64,000 bases of DNA, from positions 1-64,000 of the forward strand of contig JAYQTT010000015.1 in assembly GCA_038147495.1 (NCBI GenBank), given 5' to 3'. The notes beneath the pieces are model-generated. The model was not told where the DNA came from. It saw only the letters and a program-made list of their open reading frames with translations, and ran no database searches. This DNA is from MED-G116 sp038147495. Its GTDB lineage: Bacteria > Pseudomonadota > Alphaproteobacteria > Puniceispirillales > Puniceispirillaceae. Positions 1 to 9,330 of the stretch are shown in pieces (position 1 is the first letter of the stretch; each line of letters starts with the position of its first letter). Position numbers and translations under genes: made by a program.

Positions 1-226
1 AGATGCCTGTTTTGCATGAAGATTCTGTTTTTTTATGGATGGAGCTGTCAAGCTCTACAGGTGTGAGAGACGCCGTAAATGGCAGGCAGGCTTTACTGTA
101 GCGGGCAAACCAGAAGCAGGGCGGGGTAGCGTTGTTGGTCTAAACTGCGTTTATCAGCCCCGAATGTGAGAGTGCTGTGTTGTTGGCAAAAAGACACGTC
201 ATAAAAATGCCGGAAGGGGGCCATGT

Positions 227-955
227 ATGATCGAGAACTACGAAATCGAGCATCTTGAGGATGGCGTTACCCGCATTCAGGAAAAATTCATTTCGCCTGA
301 ATGGCGGTGCAACATATGGCATATCAAGGGGCGTGACCGTGATCTGATCATCGATACGGGGTTTGGTTTGACATCAATCAGCGCGACGATCGCCAGCTTG
401 ACAGAGCGTCCGATCATCGCGGTTTGTACACACAGTCATCACGACCATGCCGGCGGGTTGCATCAGTTTGAAACAAGATGTGGACACCCCGCAGAAGCCG
501 ATATCTTCGCCAATCCAACGCGGGAGTCGACGGTCTCTGACCTGCTGGACTCCACTGTCATTCGCAAGGCACCTCATGCGGGTTTCGATATTGACCGCTG
601 GTGCTATCAGGCGGCGCCGCTGACATCCAAGCTGGACGAGGGTGACGTGATCGATTTGGGCGATCGGCATTTCAACATCATTCATGTTCCGGGGCATTCC
701 CCCGGTTCAATCGCGCTTTTTGAGAAAAAAACCGGTGTCCTGTTCAGTGGTGATGCCTTGTATAATGGCGTTCTCTACGATCATCTCTATCACTCCGTGC
801 CCGAGCAATTGAAGGACAGTCTTGAGAGGCTGTGCGCATTACCGGTTACAACTTTTCACGCCGGTCATTTTGATTCTTTTGATATGGCGACGGCCCAGAT
901 CATTGTAGGCGAATATCTTCGTGGACAGCGCAGCATGCTGTGTCCTTCCGAATAA
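227..955 (+). CDS. MBL-fold metallo-hydrolase
   Basis: A 242-residue metallo-beta-lactamase-fold hydrolase, probably cytoplasmic because no signal peptide is visible. The zinc motif HxHxDH is intact (H69, H71, D73, H74), followed by H157 in VPGHSPGS, D176 in FSGDA and H214 in HAGH, so both metal sites look complete. An AAGGGGG ribosome site about 7 bases upstream supports this ATG. The family includes glyoxalase II-like thioesterases, lactonases and other hydrolases, and the substrate cannot be read from the sequence. The gene precedes the DmdA/GcvT-like gene on the same strand with a 155-base gap that holds an inverted repeat, so it is probably transcribed separately. Family assignment is firm; role unknown. 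Confidence 0.85.
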   Translation: MIENYEIEHLEDGVTRIQEKFISPEWRCNIWHIKGRDRDLIIDTGFGLTSISATIASLTERPIIAVCTHSHHDHAGGLHQFETRCGHPAEADIFANPTRESTVSDLLDSTVIRKAPHAGFDIDRWCYQAAPLTSKLDEGDVIDLGDRHFNIIHVPGHSPGSIALFEKKTGVLFSGDALYNGVLYDHLYHSVPEQLKDSLERLCALPVTTFHAGHFDSFDMATAQIIVGEYLRGQRSMLCPSE

Positions 956-1017
956 ACCCTGTCGCTTTTCGGCATATTGAATGATTGTCTCACTCAGGCT
1001 ATGCGTTCAAAATCAAA

Positions 1018-1041
1018 AAAACTGTTCATTGGTCAGTTTTT
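1018..1041. promoter_or_regulatory. Inverted repeat, candidate operator
   Basis: Arms AAAACTG and CAGTTTT flank a 9-base centre (TTCATTGGT) about 70 bases upstream of the DmdA/GcvT-like start. The core ACTG..CAGT with near-symmetric TTCA/TGGT resembles TetR-type operators by eye. No cognate regulator gene is adjacent. The symmetry is seen; regulatory function is inferred. Confidence 0.4.
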
Positions 1042-1110
1042 AGGCCATTGTTATATATTGCTTGGACGGGAACGATAAGGCGTGCCGATTTGTGAAGACA
1101 GGAGCCGGAT

Positions 1111-2277
1111 ATGGTAAATTTGCAAGAAGAAAAAGATCTGGAAAACAACGTTGCCATCAGCGCCAGGCGCTTTGAGGAATCACCCTTTATCGCGCGCCAC
1201 GACACATCAAAAATGGTGCGCGGTATTTATGCGGGTCGCTTCTTCGCTGTCTATAATGGCGAGGATTATCTTGCCAAATATTGGACCTTGCGGCGCAAGG
1301 CACTGATCTTTGATGTGCCGGAAAAGCCTGTTGAGATATCGGGGCCAGATGCGGTGCCATTTCTGGAGAAAGTCCTGACACGCAGAATCTCGACTATGGC
1401 AGAAGGCCGTGGCTATTACGCGCTTGCTCTGACACCGCAAGGCGGCATCTTCATGGACGGTGTTATTTTCAGGCTGGCGACTGATCGCTTCTGGTACGTT
1501 CAGGCCGATGGGCCGTTTGAGACCTGGTTAATGGCGCATAGTGGCGGCTTTGACGTTAATATTTCCGATCCGCATTCGCGTGTGTTGCAAATTCAGGGCC
1601 CCGCCTCCTTTGCCATCATGAGTGCCGCCTCCGATGGACAGATTGATGAAACGATGGGCTATTTCCGATCCGGTTATTTTGATCTTGGTGGGCAGACACT
1701 ATATGTCTCACGCTCAGGTTTCACCAATGAACTTGGCTTTGAGATTTATTGTGACGGGCAAAGGACCGATCATCTGGCGTTATGGGACCATCTGATGAAG
1801 GCGGGTGAGCCGCATGGGATGGAATTTTCCTCGACAAGGGCGATGACGATCCGCCGGATTGAAGGCGGTATTTTAGGCAACACCACCGACATGGACACCA
1901 GCATGACGCCCTTTCAGGCAGGGCTTGGCGCTTTTGTCGATATGGACAAGGGTGACTTTATCGGGCGTGACGCATTGGTTGATGCTGACCGCCGTTCGTT
2001 TTTGATGGGGTTGACCTGCGCCAGCGCAACACCGTCATCGGGAAGCGAAATCCTTGATGCGGACAGCGTGGTGGGCAGCATCACTGCCGGTGTGCCATCG
2101 CCGACACTTGGGCTTGGTATCGGCTATGCGCGGTTCAAAACGCCCGGCGAGTGGGTTGGCCGTCAGATGAAGCTTCGGCTCCCAGACGGCTCTGTCCATG
2201 ATTGCGACATTGTCGATGTGCCTTTCTTCGACAAGGAACATCGAATCGTGCGCGGACTGGATCGTGATATTCCCTAG
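1111..2277 (+). CDS. Aminomethyltransferase-family protein (DmdA/GcvT-like)
   Basis: A 388-residue member of the folate-dependent GcvT/DmdA family. These proteins move a methyl or one-carbon unit from glycine, sarcosine or dimethylsulfoniopropionate (DMSP) to tetrahydrofolate. The N-terminal SPFIAR, the stretch GRGYYALALTPQGG, the LQIQGP motif and the SRSGFTNELGFEIYC block match the family order, and the C-terminal barrel runs from about residue 290. Length fits DmdA or GcvT (about 365-400). The N-terminal pattern recalls DmdA-type demethylases more than classical GcvT, and no gcvH or gcvP lies nearby, so glycine cleavage is unlikely. It converges tail-to-tail with the aldehyde dehydrogenase, and the two coding regions overlap by 4 bases. 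Likely a methyltransferase acting on a betaine- or DMSP-like compound; the exact substrate is not determined. Confidence 0.7.
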   Translation: MVNLQEEKDLENNVAISARRFEESPFIARHDTSKMVRGIYAGRFFAVYNGEDYLAKYWTLRRKALIFDVPEKPVEISGPDAVPFLEKVLTRRISTMAEGRGYYALALTPQGGIFMDGVIFRLATDRFWYVQADGPFETWLMAHSGGFDVNISDPHSRVLQIQGPASFAIMSAASDGQIDETMGYFRSGYFDLGGQTLYVSRSGFTNELGFEIYCDGQRTDHLALWDHLMKAGEPHGMEFSSTRAMTIRRIEGGILGNTTDMDTSMTPFQAGLGAFVDMDKGDFIGRDALVDADRRSFLMGLTCASATPSSGSEILDADSVVGSITAGVPSPTLGLGIGYARFKTPGEWVGRQMKLRLPDGSVHDCDIVDVPFFDKEHRIVRGLDRDIP

Positions 2278-3701
2278 CCAAGCCCGTGCAGGGTTTTGGT
2301 TTCAAGGTAATCCTCAAGACCCATCATGCCACCTTCGCGGCCATTGCCTGATTGTTTGTAGCCACCAAAGGGAGAGCCATATTCAATGCCCGCGCCATTG
2401 ATATGAACGGCGCCAGCACGCAGCCGTGCGGCAACGCGCGCGGCTCGCTCAGGGTTCCCTGTCTGCAGATAGGCGGCAAGGCCATAGGGGGTGTCATTGG
2501 CGATTTTTATGGCCTCTGCCTCATCGTCAAAGGGGATGATCACCAACACCGGGCCAAAGATTTCCTCGCGGGCGATGCGCATGTCGTTCGTGACATCGCT
2601 GAAAATCGTTGGTTTGACAAACCAGCCGGTGTCATAGCCTTCGGGCTTGCCCGGGCCACCGGCAAGAAGCGTTGCGCCTTCTTCAATGCCAATTTTGATC
2701 ATCGCTTGCACGCGGTCAAACTGGATTTTGTCAAACAATGGGCCAATATGATCGCCTTCATCTTCCGGATTGCCGACAACCGTGTTTTCTGCTGCCTGTT
2801 TGGCAATTCTCACAGCGTCTTCGTAACAGCTCCGCTCAACAAGAAGGCGGGTTGGCGCATCACATGACTGGCCGGTATTGAACATACATTCATCGACTGA
2901 TGCTGATACTCGTGTTTCAAGATCACAATCGGCAAAGACAAGGTTTGGTGACTTGCCGCCAAGCTCCAGTGTCACGCGTTTTACTGTTGCGGCGGCATCA
3001 CGCGTTACCGCGGTGCCGGCCCGGGTTGATCCGGTAAAGGACATCATCTGGATGTCAGGATGCGCCGACATTGCGCTGCCAACCACCGGACCTTCGCCGT
3101 GGACCAGGTTGAACACACCGGCGGGATATCCGGCCTCATGCAGGATTTCTGCATAGATCATCGCTGAGATTGGCGTGTGTTCGCTTGGCTTCAGGATGCA
3201 GGTACAACCGGTTGCAAGCGCTGGCAACACTTTCAGGGCAATCTGGTTCATCGGCCAGTTCCACGGTGTGATCAGGCCGCACACGCCAATCGGCTCGCGC
3301 ACCAACACATCGCCGTTTGTCAGCGTTGTCCGCTCTTCAAGGCTTTGCAGCGCGTCAATAAAACCTTGCAAATGGCCAACCGCAGCATCCGCTTGGGCAT
3401 TGCGCGACATGGTAATCGGCGCGCCCATTTCCATGCGCATGGCCTGAGCCAAATCTTCAAACCGCGCCTCGGTGATGGTTTTCACTTTCTTCAGCAAGGC
3501 CATCCGCTCGTCCTTGCTTGTTTGGGAATAGCTGTCAAAAGCCGCGCTTGCGGCTGCCACAGCGCGATCCACATCCGCCGCATTGCCGAGCGCGACAGTG
3601 CCGATGATGGCTTCGGTTGCTGGATTCATCACGGGCATGGTCTGCGTGGAAAGGGGGGTGACCCATTCGCCGTTGATATAGAATTTGTTCAGATTTTCCA
3701 T
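2274..3701 (-). CDS. NAD(P)-dependent aldehyde dehydrogenase
   Basis: A 475-residue enzyme of the ALDH superfamily that oxidises an aldehyde to its acid with NAD(P)+. The active site is complete: N148 in TPWNWP, general base E246 in LELGGKSP and nucleophile C280 in GQSCDAPTR; the cofactor loop SFTGST is at 221-226. Length is normal for the family. It lies 36 bases downstream of the iron alcohol dehydrogenase on the same strand, so the pair probably works as alcohol to aldehyde to acid. With the upstream betaine-type importer, a choline-like, betaine-aldehyde-like or hydroxypropionate-like substrate is possible, but that is inference. Cytoplasmic. Confidence 0.9.
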   Translation of the reverse strand: MENLNKFYINGEWVTPLSTQTMPVMNPATEAIIGTVALGNAADVDRAVAAASAAFDSYSQTSKDERMALLKKVKTITEARFEDLAQAMRMEMGAPITMSRNAQADAAVGHLQGFIDALQSLEERTTLTNGDVLVREPIGVCGLITPWNWPMNQIALKVLPALATGCTCILKPSEHTPISAMIYAEILHEAGYPAGVFNLVHGEGPVVGSAMSAHPDIQMMSFTGSTRAGTAVTRDAAATVKRVTLELGGKSPNLVFADCDLETRVSASVDECMFNTGQSCDAPTRLLVERSCYEDAVRIAKQAAENTVVGNPEDEGDHIGPLFDKIQFDRVQAMIKIGIEEGATLLAGGPGKPEGYDTGWFVKPTIFSDVTNDMRIAREEIFGPVLVIIPFDDEAEAIKIANDTPYGLAAYLQTGNPERAARVAARLRAGAVHINGAGIEYGSPFGGYKQSGNGREGGMMGLEDYLETKTLHGLG

Positions 3702-3737
3702 GGTGGTGATCTTTCTTCTGGGCGGTGTCTGATTTCT

Positions 3738-4937
3738 TTATCGCGCACCGGTGATGGCGGTTTCAATCAACTTGCGTATTTCACGTGCATCAGCCGGGCG
3801 CGGGTTGGTTAGGGCGGCACTGTCGAGAAGCGCTTTATGCGATAGCCGCTCGGCGCTATCCAGAGGCACACCGATTTCCCCGAGTGAGCGCGGTATCTCA
3901 ATCTCATCGAGCATGTTTTCAATTCTGGCAATAAAGGCGGGGATGGAATGATCTTCCAACCGCATGACTTCGGCCATGCGCTCTACCTTCTGGTCAAGGC
4001 CGGGCAGGTTAAAGCGCAGCACCACTGGCAGAACAATCGCGTTGGTCAGCCCGTGTTGTGTGTCGAATTCGGCGCCAACCATATGCGAGATGGCATGTAC
4101 GAAGCCAAGCCCCTTGGCGAAGGAAATGCCGGCGAGGCAAGACCCGACAAGCATCCCGCCACGCGCCGCCAGATTGTCAGGCTCGCGGTGGACAACCGGC
4201 AAATATTTTGAAATAAGCGCCAACCCCTCCAGCGCCATGCCATCGCAGAGTGGGTGAAAGCCCGGCACCAGATAGGCTTCTATCGCATGCGTCATGGCAT
4301 CGGCACCCGTCCATGCCGTCAAATTACGCGGCAGGGCCACAGTCAGTTCCGGGTCAAGCAAGGCCAGTGATGGTTTGAGGCTTGGATGGTAAATACAGAA
4401 TTTCATGCCCTTGCCGGTATGGGTGATCATCGCCGTGCTTTCGGTTTCGGCGCCGGTACCAGCCGTTGTCGGAATTGTGATCAACTTGGGAAACGCCTGA
4501 TCCGGGCCAAGTTCGACAGGCGGTTTATCCCAGTCGAGCAACCATAGATCGATATCGATCCATGCGGTCAGACAAATCGATTTACCCCCATCCATGGCAC
4601 TGCCGCCGCCAATCGCTATGACAGCATCATGGCTGCCCTTGTTGAATGCCACCTTGCCGATGGCAATCTCATCATCGCGCGGGTTGGGAGATATATCGGA
4701 AAAGACCGCACAACCCAATCCAGCCGCTGCCAGATGCCCCTCCAAAGCGGCGATAAAGGGCAAATCACGACTACCCTTGTCAGTGACGATCAACGGATTG
4801 GTAATACCCATCTTGGCACATCGCATCCCAATCTCGGAAAGTCGGCCCGGCCCATAGGCAATGGGAATGGGAAAGCTCCAATCCTGTGGGATCAGCATGT
4901 CGTTTGTCAGACTGTCTGCAGTGGAAGGCGCGTTCAT
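3738..4937 (-). CDS. Iron-containing alcohol dehydrogenase
   Basis: A 399-residue group III alcohol dehydrogenase. The nucleotide-binding motif GGGSAMD is at 110-116, and metal ligands predicted by family spacing are D213 and H217 (GADAMTHAIE), H281 and H295 (HAISHMVGAEFDTQHG). It would oxidise an alcohol with NAD+, passing the aldehyde to the neighbouring dehydrogenase. It sits 48 bases after the permease gene, consistent with one transcript proX-proV-proW-adh-aldh. Members of this family include DddB of DMSP catabolism and choline- or ethanol-type dehydrogenases; the sequence alone does not separate these. Confidence 0.88.
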   Translation of the reverse strand: MNAPSTADSLTNDMLIPQDWSFPIPIAYGPGRLSEIGMRCAKMGITNPLIVTDKGSRDLPFIAALEGHLAAAGLGCAVFSDISPNPRDDEIAIGKVAFNKGSHDAVIAIGGGSAMDGGKSICLTAWIDIDLWLLDWDKPPVELGPDQAFPKLITIPTTAGTGAETESTAMITHTGKGMKFCIYHPSLKPSLALLDPELTVALPRNLTAWTGADAMTHAIEAYLVPGFHPLCDGMALEGLALISKYLPVVHREPDNLAARGGMLVGSCLAGISFAKGLGFVHAISHMVGAEFDTQHGLTNAIVLPVVLRFNLPGLDQKVERMAEVMRLEDHSIPAFIARIENMLDEIEIPRSLGEIGVPLDSAERLSHKALLDSAALTNPRPADAREIRKLIETAITGAR

Positions 4938-4985
4938 TTATGTGTCCTCAATATTTCGGATGCGGCCTTTTGTCGGCCTTCGCAT

Positions 4986-7064
4986 TCAATCAACCTGAAG
5001 GTCAAGTTCGCTTTGCCGATTTTTGCTCCATGCCTGGGTCATTCTGTCGGCAATCATGGCGATAATCGCAAGGCCCATACCGGCAATAAGACCAACGCCG
5101 AAATTGCCATCACTTAACCCGATATAGACAGTTTGTTCGAGGCCAGTTGTCCCGACCAATGCGGCGATCACCAGCATCGCGATGCCATACATGATGGTCT
5201 GGTTCAGCCCCAGCATCATCACTGGCAAAGCAAGGGGAATTTTGACCGACCACAGCAATTGCCGGTTTGTGCATCCCATCATTTTTGCTGCTTCGATCAC
5301 ACCCTCTGGCAGGTTGCGTAACCCATGCTCGGTGTAGCGAATGGCCGGCACGATCGCATAGGCGATAATGGCAAGAAGGGCGGTGAACTCACCAATTTTG
5401 AAAATCATCACAAACGGGATCAAAATCACGAACAGCGGCATGGTTTGCAGCGTGTCATTGATCGGCCGCAGGATTGCCGAAACGGTATCATTATGCGCCG
5501 CCCAAATGCCAAGTGCCGAGCCAAGAACAAAAGACAGGATCACGGCGATGCCGCAGAGATAGACTGACAGCATGGTTTCCGGCCAGATACCGCTGACCAC
5601 AAGAAATCCGAGGCCAACCAAGGTCGCAAGCCCAAGATTACGTCCACCGACTTTCCAGGCGATAAAACTGTAAATGATCACCAAGGCTGGCCACGGCATG
5701 TTTGTCAGACCGACATGAACGAAGATGGCAAATAGCAGGATGACAAAGCCGATCTGTCGGTTCCCCCGCAGGCCAAACCACAGCGCAAGACCAGTCATAG
5801 CGATGCCATAGAGAACCGAATGCCATATCTGCAGTTCGAAGCCCCAGGTGAATGGACTGACAGAGCCTTGCAGCCCGATTTTGACTGGCAGCATGACAAA
5901 GAAAAAGGCCATGGTCTTGATGGCTTCAATTTCCTTGCGGTAATTGACAACCAGATAGGTCAATCCCTCGTTCATCGCACGCGCCGGGTTGAATTCCATT
6001 TCGCGCGGCCAGACGTCAAGGGCAGGGATCATTTTGGACAGAAGATAGAGAAGCACGCCACCAAGCACGGCAATGATCCAGCCGCGATAGCGGGAGATGC
6101 CGGTCCCGGGACCACGCTGGTAATCGCTAGAATGGCGTGCCATGCCAGAGGTGACCCGGTCAATCAGCATCGCCATAAGCGCGATAACAAGTCCGGCAAG
6201 TAGGCTTTCGCCAAATTGTGCTTTGCGAATTTGTGACAGAACCTCCCAGCCGATATCTGCAGTGCCGCCGATGATCGAGGCAATGATCACCATGCTAAGC
6301 GAAGCCATGGTTGTCTGGTTGACGCCCAGAAGCAATTGCCGTTTGGCATTTGGCACACGCACCTGCCAGAACAGCTGGCGCGCATTCGCACCCGACATCA
6401 AGCCTGACTCAATGACTTCTGCCGGTACCCGCCGCAGGCCGACAATGGTGTTGCGGACCATCGGTGGGAAGGAATAGAGAATGCTGGCGATAAGGCCGAC
6501 AACGGTGCCGAACCCGAACAGCATCAGGATCAAGAGAAGATAGGCAAAGGCGGGCACGGTTTGCAGAATATCGAGCATCGGCATAATGATTTTTTCAGCC
6601 CGCCGCGAATTGAACGCCCAGATGCCGAAACCAAACCCGACCGCCACGGCCATCGGTACCGAAATCGCGACAAGCGAGAGGGTGTTCATACTCTCCGACC
6701 AATAGCCAATCACCACCATGTAAAGGCAGGAGGCAAGCGCAAACAAAGCCAGCCGCCACCCTGCGGCGGTAAAGGCAACCAGACAGACCAGAAAGCTTGT
6801 TACCGTCCAGGGCAGGGCTTGCAATACCCAACGTACACCCTTGATCGGCCACTCCAGAATCCAGGATATTCCCCTGAAAAGCCAGCCAAGATAGGCGATC
6901 ATCACATCCATGATGGCATTTAGCCAACTGTCAAAGGGCACGATCAGTGCTTTGGGGTAGGCCTTCATCCAGCCCATATGGTCCTGCGCCGGAATCATCA
7001 TCAAGGTGATCAGGATGATGCCAAGCCAGATGATGGTATCAAATTTGCCTGTCAGTGCCTTCAT
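4986..7064 (-). CDS. Fused double ProW-type permease of a glycine betaine/proline ABC importer
   Basis: A 692-residue inner-membrane protein holding two ABC permease domains in one chain. Each half carries its own EAA loop: the first around residues 218-244 (ESGLMSGANARQLFWQVRVP), the second near 595-620 (EAAKMMGCTNRQLLWSVKIP). An extended N-terminal membrane region precedes the first half and a hydrophobic linker joins the halves. Single-domain ProW is usually 300-400 residues, so this is a tandem fusion that could form the whole channel without dimerising. Its start overlaps the end of proV by 4 bases, so translation is probably coupled. Substrate probably a quaternary amine or DMSP-like osmolyte, from the family and from ProX. 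Confidence 0.88.
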   Translation of the reverse strand: MKALTGKFDTIIWLGIILITLMMIPAQDHMGWMKAYPKALIVPFDSWLNAIMDVMIAYLGWLFRGISWILEWPIKGVRWVLQALPWTVTSFLVCLVAFTAAGWRLALFALASCLYMVVIGYWSESMNTLSLVAISVPMAVAVGFGFGIWAFNSRRAEKIIMPMLDILQTVPAFAYLLLILMLFGFGTVVGLIASILYSFPPMVRNTIVGLRRVPAEVIESGLMSGANARQLFWQVRVPNAKRQLLLGVNQTTMASLSMVIIASIIGGTADIGWEVLSQIRKAQFGESLLAGLVIALMAMLIDRVTSGMARHSSDYQRGPGTGISRYRGWIIAVLGGVLLYLLSKMIPALDVWPREMEFNPARAMNEGLTYLVVNYRKEIEAIKTMAFFFVMLPVKIGLQGSVSPFTWGFELQIWHSVLYGIAMTGLALWFGLRGNRQIGFVILLFAIFVHVGLTNMPWPALVIIYSFIAWKVGGRNLGLATLVGLGFLVVSGIWPETMLSVYLCGIAVILSFVLGSALGIWAAHNDTVSAILRPINDTLQTMPLFVILIPFVMIFKIGEFTALLAIIAYAIVPAIRYTEHGLRNLPEGVIEAAKMMGCTNRQLLWSVKIPLALPVMMLGLNQTIMYGIAMLVIAALVGTTGLEQTVYIGLSDGNFGVGLIAGMGLAIIAMIADRMTQAWSKNRQSELDLQVD

Positions 7065-8149
7065 GTGGTTTCCTTCACCTCAGCTGGCGCGGTATTGGTT
7101 CCGTTCGCCAGCGCGGAGAGAACACCGCTTGCTGTGGCAACGCCGATTACCGAGCCGTCTTTGGCTTCGACTGCAACACCTTTTTCATGTTTGGCAAGAT
7201 AGCCAAGAAGGCTGCTGATCTGGGTGTCTGCGGAAACCCGGCCCATCCCCTTGATTGAGCGAGGCGCTTTCTCACAGACATCTGCCGCGCGAAGTACAGA
7301 CTCCCACGGCACATCATTGGTGAATTCGCGAACATAATCATCGACCGGATTCAGGATCAAATCTACCGGGCGCCCGATCTGAACAATGGCACCGTCACGC
7401 ATAATTGCCATTCTGTCGGCAAGGCGAAGCGCTTCTTGAAAATCATGTGTGATGAACACGATGGATTTACGCAGCATTGATTGTATCCGCAGGAATTCAT
7501 CCTGCATCTTTTTCCGGATCAGCGGATCAAGCGCCGAGAACGGCTCATCCAGCAGCCAGACTTCAGGTTCAACGGCAAGCGATCTGGCAATGCCGACACG
7601 CTGTTGCTGGCCGCCTGATAATTCATTGGGAAAATTGGTTTCGCGTCCCTGCAGACCGACCAGTTCAATGACACGTTCCGCCTGTGCGTAGCGCTTGGCC
7701 TCTCCAATGCCCTGTAATTTGAGCGGGAAGGCAATGTTATCTATGACATTGAGATGCGGCATCAGGCCAAAGCTCTGGAACACCATGCCCATTTTGTGGC
7801 GCCGGACTTCAATCAACTCCTCGGCTGATTTTTTTAGAAGGTTTTCTCCATCCAGCACAATGTCGCCCGCGGTTGGTTCCACAAGGCGTGACAGACAGCG
7901 CACGATGGTCGATTTGCCCGATCCGGACAGGCCCATGATGACAAAGATTTCGCCAGCATAGACGTCAAAGCTGACATCCGCATTGGCTACGATATGGTTG
8001 TCTTCTGCGATCGTTTTGGCAAGCGCCTCCGGCGCGTCCACCAATCCATTGCCGTTATCAAAAAACCTGTCCGGATTGTCGCCGTATATTTTCCAGACAT
8101 TCCGGCAGGACAGCTTTACCTGTCTGTCTTCACCGATGTTTGTTGCCAT
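7061..8149 (-). CDS. proV: Glycine betaine/proline ABC importer, ATP-binding subunit (ProV-like)
   Basis: A 362-residue cytoplasmic ATPase that powers the ProW-type permease. Walker A is GLSGSGKST, the signature is LSGGQQQRVGIARSL, and Walker B reads VWLLDEPFSALD, followed by the switch histidine in VFITHD. A C-terminal tail of about 90 residues (from RAADVCEKAPRS) looks like one degenerate CBS domain, where classical ProV has a tandem pair used for ionic-strength sensing. Order is proX, proV, fused proW on the minus strand. The gap between proX and proV is about 230 bases, longer than elsewhere in the cluster. Confidence 0.9.
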   Translation of the reverse strand: MATNIGEDRQVKLSCRNVWKIYGDNPDRFFDNGNGLVDAPEALAKTIAEDNHIVANADVSFDVYAGEIFVIMGLSGSGKSTIVRCLSRLVEPTAGDIVLDGENLLKKSAEELIEVRRHKMGMVFQSFGLMPHLNVIDNIAFPLKLQGIGEAKRYAQAERVIELVGLQGRETNFPNELSGGQQQRVGIARSLAVEPEVWLLDEPFSALDPLIRKKMQDEFLRIQSMLRKSIVFITHDFQEALRLADRMAIMRDGAIVQIGRPVDLILNPVDDYVREFTNDVPWESVLRAADVCEKAPRSIKGMGRVSADTQISSLLGYLAKHEKGVAVEAKDGSVIGVATASGVLSALANGTNTAPAEVKETT

Positions 8150-8382
8150 GATCGCCTCTCCCCCTTTGCCGGTGTGCCGCCCTTACCGGTAGTGCGAACC
8201 GACTACCTTTTGCCAGTGTAGGCCTGTCTGTGTGGGCCTGTCTGTGCGGAAATGTCGAACAATGCGCTTCAGGATCAGGCGTTCGTGGCACAAGGGCATC
8301 AACTGCAAATTTGTCTTGGGTAGGAAACGGACGGCAAGCTGGTCATGCCGCCCGTCAGTTTTAATGCCGTCAAATCGGTTGG

Positions 8383-9330
8383 CTACATTGCGGCTTCGAT
8401 CCAGGGCTTCCAGCGGGCCTCATTGGTGGCAAGCCACTCTTTGGCAACGTCCTTGACGTCACGGCCATTATTGTCGACCTCAAAGATCGCCCAGTTTTCG
8501 TCGGCGTTCGTCAGCTTGAAATTGTTCACCAACTTGAACGCGGCAGGCCATTTGTCTTCAAAGCCACCCCAAACCACTTTGTGAACAGCGGCCTGCTGGA
8601 AGCCGCAGGCTGTGTCTCTTTCCTGTGACTCTTCCACACATTCACCGCTGACCGGATTCCATTCGACGAATTTCAGATCAAGATCGGCAAAAATCCAGTG
8701 TGGCTGCCAGATCATCATCAAAATCGGGTCTTGGGCCGCATAGGCGGATTTCAGCTCAGCCATCATTGCGCCTTCACTGCCACCCGGGATCGCCTCAAAC
8801 GGCATATCGATGCTGGCGACCAGATCGCGTGAGCGGGTGCCCCAATCAGCCGGATATGTGATCACACGGCCTTTCGGGAAGGTGGCCGCAGTGGCAAATG
8901 CCTGCTGGCATTCATAAAGCGCCTGATAGCTTGGCAGGCCCGGACATTTTTCTTCCATATATGGAGGATAGATCCAGCCTTCCTTTGGCTCCAGGCCAAG
9001 GTCGCCAACAACAACAATGTCACCCTTTTCCACAAATCCGGGATAGAGATCACCGACATTATTGGTCCAGACTTCTGTCTGCAGATGCAGGTTGCCCTGC
9101 GCAATGCCAGGGTGCTGTGGAAGCGCGCCAGCACTCACATATTCGATATTGTATCCCATTTCCTGAAGCAGGCCGCCAACGATCTCTGTAGAGAATAATT
9201 GGCCGGTCCAGTCATTCATGATGACCTTGATCGGATCGTTTGACTCAGGGACATTTCCAGCCAATGCCATCTCGCCTGCGGAAAACGTCATTGCTGCGGC
9301 AAGCGCCGCTATTTTTATTTTTTTAAACAT
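8383..9330 (-). CDS. proX: Glycine betaine-type ABC importer, substrate-binding protein (ProX/OpuAC)
   Basis: A 315-residue periplasmic binding protein. The chosen ATG (MFKKIK) is preceded by a strong GGAGGGAGGAACA ribosome site; an ATG 33 bases further upstream lacks one. The N-terminus has a lysine-rich start, a hydrophobic core and a likely cleavage after LAG at residues 23-25. The mature part contains the OpuAC pattern VIMNDWTGQLFSTEIVGGLL and a tryptophan-rich segment, WQPHWIFADLDLKFVEW, typical of quaternary-amine binding. First gene of the importer. The divergent 364-base region to livK should hold its promoter. Confidence 0.88.
   Translation of the reverse strand: MFKKIKIAALAAAMTFSAGEMALAGNVPESNDPIKVIMNDWTGQLFSTEIVGGLLQEMGYNIEYVSAGALPQHPGIAQGNLHLQTEVWTNNVGDLYPGFVEKGDIVVVGDLGLEPKEGWIYPPYMEEKCPGLPSYQALYECQQAFATAATFPKGRVITYPADWGTRSRDLVASIDMPFEAIPGGSEGAMMAELKSAYAAQDPILMMIWQPHWIFADLDLKFVEWNPVSGECVEESQERDTACGFQQAAVHKVVWGGFEDKWPAAFKLVNNFKLTNADENWAIFEVDNNGRDVKDVAKEWLATNEARWKPWIEAAM

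Noticed and set aside
1..226. Gene fragment at the window start
   Set aside because: No open frame with recognisable motifs; only leader sequence of the MBL gene is supported.
8150..8382. Terminator or riboswitch between proV and proX
   Set aside because: A short CGGCA/TGCCG stem exists but with a long loop and no T-run; not convincing.
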